Positions 26,621 to 32,644 of a DNA stretch of 32,644 bases are shown in pieces. Made by a program: the position numbers and the translations under genes. The notes beneath the pieces are model-generated. The model was not told the origin of the DNA. It searched no databases and worked only from the letters and a program-made list of their open reading frames with translations. The stretch lies in NCBI RefSeq assembly GCF_017889095.1, contig NZ_JAGHEW010000249.1, positions 1 through 32,644 on the forward strand, in the 5' to 3' direction. The first letter of the stretch is position 1. Each line of letters opens with the position of its first letter. This stretch comes from Thomasclavelia sp. GTDB lineage: Bacteria > Bacillota_I > Bacilli_A > Erysipelotrichales > Coprobacillaceae.

Positions 26621-27433
26621 ATGCCAGAATTACCAGAAGTAGAAACAGTTAGAAATACGTTAAAGAATTTTGTATTAAATCGTAAAATTGAAGATGTTCA
26701 AATAATTTATCCTAAAATTATTGAAGATGATCTAGAAACATTTGTAAGTAGTGTCGTAAATCAAACAATCAAGGACATTGATCGCGTTGGCAAGTTTTTG
26801 GTTTTTAAATTAGATCAGATTGCGTTTGTTTCCCATTTACGAATGGAAGGAAAGTATCATTATGTAAATAAAGATGAGCCAATTCAAAAACACGATCATA
26901 TCATTTTTAAATTAGATAATGGCTATCAGTTACGCTATAATGATACACGAAAATTTGGTCGCATCAAATTAGTAAGTTTAGATAATTATCGAAATGAATT
27001 GCCCCTTTCAAAATTGGGTCCAGAACCATTTGCGGCAACAGTAGCCGACCTTTATCCTAAATTACATAAAAGTACGCTGCCAATAAAACATGCCTTGTTA
27101 GACCAAAGCATGATTGCGGGAATTGGAAATATTTATGCTAATGAAATTTGTTTTGCCATGGGCTTAAATCCAAGTACACCAGCAAAAAATTTAACTAAAA
27201 AAAGTGTTCAGGAGTTAATTGACACCGCTTGTTTAATTTTAAATGAAGCGATTGAACAAGGCGGAACAACGATTCATTCATTTTCAGCTAATGGAATCGA
27301 TGGGCTATTTCAAGTTAAATTAAAAGCCCATCTGCAAAAAACTTGTTCTATTTGTAAGGGACCAATTAAAAAGATTAAAATCAAAGGTCGGGGAACTTAT
27401 TATTGCCCGCATTGTCAAAAAAGGAGACGATAA
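26621..27433 (+). CDS. mutM: Formamidopyrimidine-DNA glycosylase
   Basis: MPELPEVETV N-terminus, IAGIGNIYANEICF, C-terminal zinc finger CSICKGPIKKIKIKGRGTYYCPHCQ. Confidence 0.97.
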   Translation: MPELPEVETVRNTLKNFVLNRKIEDVQIIYPKIIEDDLETFVSSVVNQTIKDIDRVGKFLVFKLDQIAFVSHLRMEGKYHYVNKDEPIQKHDHIIFKLDNGYQLRYNDTRKFGRIKLVSLDNYRNELPLSKLGPEPFAATVADLYPKLHKSTLPIKHALLDQSMIAGIGNIYANEICFAMGLNPSTPAKNLTKKSVQELIDTACLILNEAIEQGGTTIHSFSANGIDGLFQVKLKAHLQKTCSICKGPIKKIKIKGRGTYYCPHCQKRRR

Positions 27434-27434
27434 T

Positions 27435-28382
27435 ATGATCAACTGGGGAATTATTGGCGCTGGACGAATCGCTCATCGTTTTGCAAATGCGTTTGCAAAC
27501 GATAATACAAGCTGCTTGTATGCTACTAGTAATCGAACGATGGAAAAAGCTAAACAGTTTCAAGCGCTGCATCATAGCAAAATTGCTTATGATTCTTTCG
27601 ATGCTATCATCAATGATGAAAACATTGAGGCTATCTATATTGCTTTGCCTCATTATTATCACTATGAATATATTAAAAAAGCCTTGCTGGCTAATAAAAA
27701 AGTGCTTGTTGAAAAACCAGCAACAATTTCGTTAGCGCAAATGGAAGAAGTGGCAAAGTTAGCTAAAGATAAACAGGTCTTATTGATGGAAGCAATGAAA
27801 ACACGTTTTGTTCCGGCTTATCAAAAATTAAACCAATTAATTGATGATGGTATAATTGGTGAAATCAAAGAAATCAAAACTAATTTTTGTTATCCTGGTG
27901 AATATGATCCTAATTCCTATTTATATGATCAAAAACAAGGGGGCTGTCTGTTTGATCTAGGTATTTATAATATTGGTTATATCGCTGATTTTATTGAAGA
28001 TGATTTAAAAAATGTTATCGTTACTAGTAAAAAACATCCTTGTGGGGTGGAAACTTACTTAAATGCTAAATTAGAATTTAATACATCAACTGCAATTATT
28101 GAATGTGCAATGGATCGTCAGGGAACTAATGATTTAATTATTGTTGGAAGTAAAGGAACGATTAAGTTAACACCAATTCATCGACCTTTAGATCTGAAAA
28201 TTAAGTTGAATGATGGAACTAATCAAACAATCCATCTTAATTATTTAATTGATGATTTTTATGGTGAAATTGCTCATTTTAATCGGTTGATCATTGATGG
28301 ACGTTATGAAAGTCCTATCATGCCGTTATCACAAAGTATTAAGTGTGCTAAGATCTTAGCTAAAATTAAGGAGAAGCTATAA
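27435..28382 (+). CDS. Gfo/Idh/MocA family oxidoreductase
   Basis: WGIIGAGRIAHRFANAF Rossmann motif; VLVEKPATISLAQMEEVAKLA; GGCLFDLGIYNI. Confidence 0.9.
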   Translation: MINWGIIGAGRIAHRFANAFANDNTSCLYATSNRTMEKAKQFQALHHSKIAYDSFDAIINDENIEAIYIALPHYYHYEYIKKALLANKKVLVEKPATISLAQMEEVAKLAKDKQVLLMEAMKTRFVPAYQKLNQLIDDGIIGEIKEIKTNFCYPGEYDPNSYLYDQKQGGCLFDLGIYNIGYIADFIEDDLKNVIVTSKKHPCGVETYLNAKLEFNTSTAIIECAMDRQGTNDLIIVGSKGTIKLTPIHRPLDLKIKLNDGTNQTIHLNYLIDDFYGEIAHFNRLIIDGRYESPIMPLSQSIKCAKILAKIKEKL

Positions 28383-28960
28383 TGAAAGTATATGGAATTA
28401 CAGGCAGTATTGCTACTGGTAAAAGTACTGTAACTAAATATTTAAGGGATAAAGGATATTTAGTTGTTGATAGCGATAAATTAGCTTATGATGCTTTAAC
28501 GATCGATTTAGAATGTATTGAAAAAACTAAACAGCGTTTTAATTTAACTGGTGATGGAATTGATCGTAAGGCATTAGGTAAAATTGTTTTTAATGATTCC
28601 AAAGCAAAAGCTGATCTAGAAGCAATCATTCATCCTTATGTGATTAAAAAAATCAAAGAAACAATCAATGATAATCAAGATCAAGAGCTGATTTTTTTAG
28701 ATATTCCTTTGTTATATGAAAGTAATTTAGAATATTTATGCAATAAAGTTATCGTTGTATACTTAAATTATCAAAAAGAAGTAAAAAGATTGATGAAACG
28801 TGATAATATTGATGAAAAATATGCTAAAATTATAATTAGTAATCAAATAAATATTGAAGAAAAAAAATCACGGGCCGATATTGTTCTTGACAATAATGGA
28901 ACATTAGAAAATTTATATTTGCAAATCGAAGCAATGTTAGCAGGTAAAGATGATGAGTGA
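28382..28960 (+). CDS. coaE: Dephospho-CoA kinase
   Basis: YGITGSIATGKSTVTKYLRDKG, VVDSDKLAYDAL, IFLDIPLLYES. ATG overlaps the previous stop. Confidence 0.95.
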   Translation: MKVYGITGSIATGKSTVTKYLRDKGYLVVDSDKLAYDALTIDLECIEKTKQRFNLTGDGIDRKALGKIVFNDSKAKADLEAIIHPYVIKKIKETINDNQDQELIFLDIPLLYESNLEYLCNKVIVVYLNYQKEVKRLMKRDNIDEKYAKIIISNQINIEEKKSRADIVLDNNGTLENLYLQIEAMLAGKDDE

Positions 28961-30200
28961 ATTAATGAATTGTGATCTTTACAGCGTAAGTGCTACTTAT
29001 CCTTTAGATATCGTGCATTTAAAAACGCTTCATCTATTATATCAGCCATTAATTGGCAATCAGTCCTGCAGTTTATATTTAACTTTATATAGTGAATTAG
29101 ATCAGCTTAGTTTAACTAAAGTAGCTAGTTTGCATCAGCGTTTAGTTAAGCTTACTGGTTTGTCATTAAAAGAAATTAATGAAGCCAGTTTAAAATTAGA
29201 AGCATTAGGATTAATGGCTAAATATGTTAAAGAAGCAGAGAATAAACGAATTTATTGTTATGCTTTAAAAACACCATTAACACCAGCTAAGTTTTTTAAT
29301 CATCCAATCTTAAATCCGTTATTAAACAAACGGTTAGGTAAAGAGGAATTTTATCGAACCAAGCTATGTTTTAAATCGGCAGCTTACGATCATCGTGGTT
29401 ATCAAAATATTACAGCCAAGTTTACTGATGTTTTTGATATAAATTTAGTTGATCAAAATAGTGAAGTGTTAGTGGAAAAGGATTATTTTAATAGTGATTA
29501 TGGTAAAGTTGAGCTTGAATATGATTTAAGTTTATTTTATCAAAACTTAGCTGATTATCAGATCAAACATTCTAGTATTACTAAAGATGATGAAATATTG
29601 ATCAAACAGCTTGGAATAATGTATCGTATCAATGCTTTAGATATGCTTTCATTAGTTAAAGAAGCAATGATCAATGATAAATTAAATCACCAGGAGCTTA
29701 AAAAAAGGTGTCGTGATTATTTTGATTTAAAAGTTCCGGAAAACTTTAAAGAAATTTATCATCATCAATCACTTGTTCATAAAAGTACTAGTGATGATCA
29801 GTCTTTGAATCAGCATATTAAATATTTAGAAACTGTTAATCCTTATCAGTTATTAAAAGATAAACAAGGCGGTCGGGAACCGTTGAAACATGATTTGCAA
29901 ATAATTGAATCAATCATGACATCATTATATCTAGAACCAGGTGTAATGAATGTTTTAATTGAATTAACACTATCACAATGTGATAATGTTTTATCTCGGG
30001 CTTTTATGCAAGCCAGAGCATCGCAGTGGAAACGAAAAAAGATTAATACGGTCAAAGATGCCATTGATGAAGCTAAAGTATATATAAGATATCGTAAAGG
30101 TAATTATAGTGATCAAGTGGAAGAGACTAGTGTTAATATGATCGATAATGAAAGTGTCGATGAAAGTGAATTAGATGAATTTTTAAGTCAATTTGAATAG
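28950..30200 (+). CDS. DnaB-like replication initiation/membrane attachment protein (Firmicutes type)
   Basis: Lies between coaE and dnaI as in other Firmicutes. Contains DnaD/DnaB_2-like segments; overlaps the coaE end. Confidence 0.82.
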   Translation: MMSELMNCDLYSVSATYPLDIVHLKTLHLLYQPLIGNQSCSLYLTLYSELDQLSLTKVASLHQRLVKLTGLSLKEINEASLKLEALGLMAKYVKEAENKRIYCYALKTPLTPAKFFNHPILNPLLNKRLGKEEFYRTKLCFKSAAYDHRGYQNITAKFTDVFDINLVDQNSEVLVEKDYFNSDYGKVELEYDLSLFYQNLADYQIKHSSITKDDEILIKQLGIMYRINALDMLSLVKEAMINDKLNHQELKKRCRDYFDLKVPENFKEIYHHQSLVHKSTSDDQSLNQHIKYLETVNPYQLLKDKQGGREPLKHDLQIIESIMTSLYLEPGVMNVLIELTLSQCDNVLSRAFMQARASQWKRKKINTVKDAIDEAKVYIRYRKGNYSDQVEETSVNMIDNESVDESELDEFLSQFE

Positions 30201-30210
30201 GGGAGATATA

Positions 30211-31119
30211 ATGAAAGACGTCCAAAGTGTTAATCTGTTTATCAATGATGAAAGTTTTAGGAAAAATAAGGAAAATAGTATTAATGAGCTTTTAAGTGAT
30301 CATAATATTATTAAGGTCTTAAAGCAGTATAACTTGACTAGAGAAGATATTGAAGAAAACTGGATCGAATTTTTGGATTATCAAGAGGATCTGAATTATT
30401 GTAAAGGTTGTAGATCATTAAAATCTTGCCCTAAAATATCTAAAGGAATGGTTCGCTGTTTTAATTATGAAAATGAGCAAATTACTTTATCGTTACAGCC
30501 ATGTGTTTATGGTAAAGCATATTATGCCGATCAAAAGATCATTAGCTCAATTTTACTAAAAAATGTTAGTGATCGAATTTTATTAACTAAACCAAGTGAT
30601 CTGACAATCAAAAATGATCCGGAAAGTAATGGTAAAGCAGTAATTAAGATATTAAGTGATTATATTAAAAAGCCGCAAACCAAAGGAATCTATCTTTTTG
30701 GAACCGGTGGTAGTGGTAAAAGTACTTTAATGGGATTTTTAATCCGGTGTTTGGTAACTGGTGGCAATAAATGCGGTTTTATTCATTTTCCAACTTTTTT
30801 GATGGATATCAAAGCTTCGTTTGGAAATGAAGGTGTCAATAACTCAATCGAGTTAATGAAAAATCTTGATTATTTAGTTATTGATGATGTTGGCGGGGAA
30901 AATGTGACTTCATGGTCACGTGATGAAATTTTGTCAGCAGTAATCGCTTATCGGCTTCAAAATCAAAAGACGACTTTTTTTACAAGTGAGTATTCTTTTG
31001 AAAAGCTAAAAAAGATTTATATGTTGAAAGCTGGCGATAAAGAAAACGTCGAAAGACTAATTTCAAGAATGAAAGCGATAAGCATGCCGGTGGAGTTGAA
31101 AGGGAGGGATTTAAGATAA
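30211..31119 (+). CDS. dnaI: Primosomal protein DnaI (helicase loader)
   Basis: N-terminal cysteine cluster CKGCRSLKSCPKISKGMVRC; AAA+ Walker A GTGGSGKST; Walker B YLVIDDVGGE. ATG at 30211 after SD GGGGAG; the track start at 30193 is a TTG upstream. Confidence 0.92.
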   Translation: MKDVQSVNLFINDESFRKNKENSINELLSDHNIIKVLKQYNLTREDIEENWIEFLDYQEDLNYCKGCRSLKSCPKISKGMVRCFNYENEQITLSLQPCVYGKAYYADQKIISSILLKNVSDRILLTKPSDLTIKNDPESNGKAVIKILSDYIKKPQTKGIYLFGTGGSGKSTLMGFLIRCLVTGGNKCGFIHFPTFLMDIKASFGNEGVNNSIELMKNLDYLVIDDVGGENVTSWSRDEILSAVIAYRLQNQKTTFFTSEYSFEKLKKIYMLKAGDKENVERLISRMKAISMPVELKGRDLR

Positions 31120-31217
31120 AAATATAATGTAAAAATATGCCATTATTGATGGAAACATCAAAACTTTTGTGTTAAAATGTCTTGGAAATTAATATGAGGT
31201 ATAAAGGAGGAGAAACA

Positions 31218-32177
31218 ATGGTTAAATGTATTGGTGTATTAACTTCTGGTGGAGACGCTCCTGGGATGAACGCTGCTGTTCGTGCAGTTGCAAGAACATG
31301 CTTAAATAAAGGAATTGAAATTTACGGTGTTCGTTTAGGATATAAAGGTTTGCATGAAGGTGAATTTATTAAATTCGATCGTCATAGCACTCGTAATATT
31401 ATCAATTTGGGAGGAACTATCTTAAAATCAGCTCGTTTCCCAGAATTTAAAGATCCTGAAGTTAGAAAACAAGCCATCGAACAAATGAAAAAAGTTGGAA
31501 TGGAAGCTTTAGTAGTAATCGGTGGTGATGGAAGCTATAACGGAGCTTTAAAACTTACAGAAATGGGTGTCAACTGTATCGGAATTCCTGGTACAATTGA
31601 TAATGATATTCCTGATACAGATTTTACAATTGGATTTGATACAGCCTTAAATACAATTGTTGACGCTTTAGATCGTTTAAGAGATACTTCAGGTTCACAT
31701 CAACGTTGTACTATTTTGGAAGTAATGGGACGTCGTTGTGGTGATCTTGCTATCAATGCTGGAATTGCAGCTGGAGCTGAAATGGTTATTACTAGTGAAA
31801 TGGGATATGATGAAAATAAAGTAATCGAAGTCTTAAAAACAGCTAAAGCATCTGATAAAAAACATGCTATTGTGGTAATTACTGAACATATTACTGATGT
31901 TCATGAACTAGCTAAAAAAGTTGAAGCAGAAACTGGATTTGAAACTCGTGCTAACGTATTAGGACATATGCAACGTGGTGGACGTCCTTCAGCACGTGAT
32001 CGTGTTTTAGCTTCAAGAATGGGTGTTTATGCCGTTGAATTATTAGAAGCTGGAAAAGGTGGACTTTGCGTCAGTGAAGTACATGGTGAAATTAAAGGTT
32101 TAAAAATTGAAGAAGTATTGTCACATAAACGGGCAGTAGACTATGATATTTACGAAGATCTATATAAACTTCGTTAA
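31218..32177 (+). CDS. pfkA: ATP-dependent 6-phosphofructokinase
   Basis: [54 protein letters not shown] at 31218 follows SD AAAGGAGG. Confidence 0.97.
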   Translation: MVKCIGVLTSGGDAPGMNAAVRAVARTCLNKGIEIYGVRLGYKGLHEGEFIKFDRHSTRNIINLGGTILKSARFPEFKDPEVRKQAIEQMKKVGMEALVVIGGDGSYNGALKLTEMGVNCIGIPGTIDNDIPDTDFTIGFDTALNTIVDALDRLRDTSGSHQRCTILEVMGRRCGDLAINAGIAAGAEMVITSEMGYDENKVIEVLKTAKASDKKHAIVVITEHITDVHELAKKVEAETGFETRANVLGHMQRGGRPSARDRVLASRMGVYAVELLEAGKGGLCVSEVHGEIKGLKIEEVLSHKRAVDYDIYEDLYKLR

Positions 32178-32211
32178 TATAATAAAATGAATGTAAGGTG
32201 AGGAATAGGAA

Positions 32212-32644
32212 ATGGTATTTGCATTAAAAGAAAGAAAAAAGAAAACAAGAATTGTATGTACGATTGGACCTGCTAGTGAAGATGAAAAAATGATGCGTAA
32301 ATTAATCTTAGCAGGGATGAATGTAATGAGATTAAACTTCTCTCATGGTGATTTTGAAGAACATGGTGGAAGAATTAAAACAGCTCGTAAATTAGGTAAA
32401 GAATGCAATAAAAATATTGCTGTATTATTAGATACTAAAGGACCAGAAATTAGAACTGGTAATTTTGTTGGGGGACAAACTGAGTTTAAAAAAGGCCAAG
32501 TATCAGTGATCACTACTGAAGATATTGAGGGAACAAGTGATCGTTTTACAATTACTTATAAAGAATTATATAAAGATGTTAAACCAGGTGGATTTATTTT
32601 AGTAAACGATGGTCAAGTAGAATTATTAGTTGATCATGTTGAAG
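32212..32644 (+). CDS. pyk: Pyruvate kinase, 3'-truncated by the window edge (missing from the ORF track)
   Basis: MVFALKERKKKTRIVCTIGPASEDEKMMRKLILAGMNVMRLNFSHGDFEEHGGRI...ILAVLLDTKGPEIRTG-type N-terminus, open to the end of the window. Confidence 0.95.
   Translation, partial: MVFALKERKKKTRIVCTIGPASEDEKMMRKLILAGMNVMRLNFSHGDFEEHGGRIKTARKLGKECNKNIAVLLDTKGPEIRTGNFVGGQTEFKKGQVSVITTEDIEGTSDRFTITYKELYKDVKPGGFILVNDGQVELLVDHVE

Noticed and set aside
31141-31160. TTGATGgaaaCATCAA palindrome upstream of pfkA as a possible operator
   Set aside because: Short hairpin in AT-rich DNA; no matching copy seen elsewhere in the window and no T tract for a terminator.

Overview
This 32.6 kb window is AT-rich and looks like core chromosome from a Firmicutes-type bacterium. 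The gene set and order suggest an endospore-forming Erysipelotrichia relative, but that placement is inference. Nearly every gene reads on the + strand; the exception is a cluster of three small ferredoxins on the - strand. Gene order: murE (partial) - ParB-like small ORF - [yybP-ykoY/Mn riboswitch] P-type cation ATPase - zinc-ribbon membrane protein - [FMN riboswitch] ribU - three ferredoxins (-) - acidic tail-anchored protein - cmk - der - gpsA - spoVIF-like - yceD - rpmF - mraZ - rsmH - ftsL-like - two class B PBPs - CNNM/CorC-type CBS protein - RlmCD/TrmA-like protein - TSCPD protein - small membrane protein - dnaE - polA - mutM - Gfo/Idh/MocA oxidoreductase - coaE - dnaB-like - dnaI - pfkA - pyk (partial). 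I saw no tRNA/rRNA genes, CRISPR arrays, transposons or phage genes. Four genes are missing or truncated in the supplied ORF track: the third ferredoxin, rpmF, pyk, and the 5' part of murE. The most unusual items are (1) a full-length RlmCD/TrmA-family protein that keeps its TRAM and Fe-S cysteines but appears to have lost the catalytic Cys, the catalytic Glu and the SAM-binding loop; (2) a one-domain ParB-like protein whose start overlaps the murE stop; (3) an acidic, tail-anchored, uncharacterised protein before cmk; and (4) a tandem array of three ferredoxins, each with its own promoter. I found no clear new defence or mobile system.
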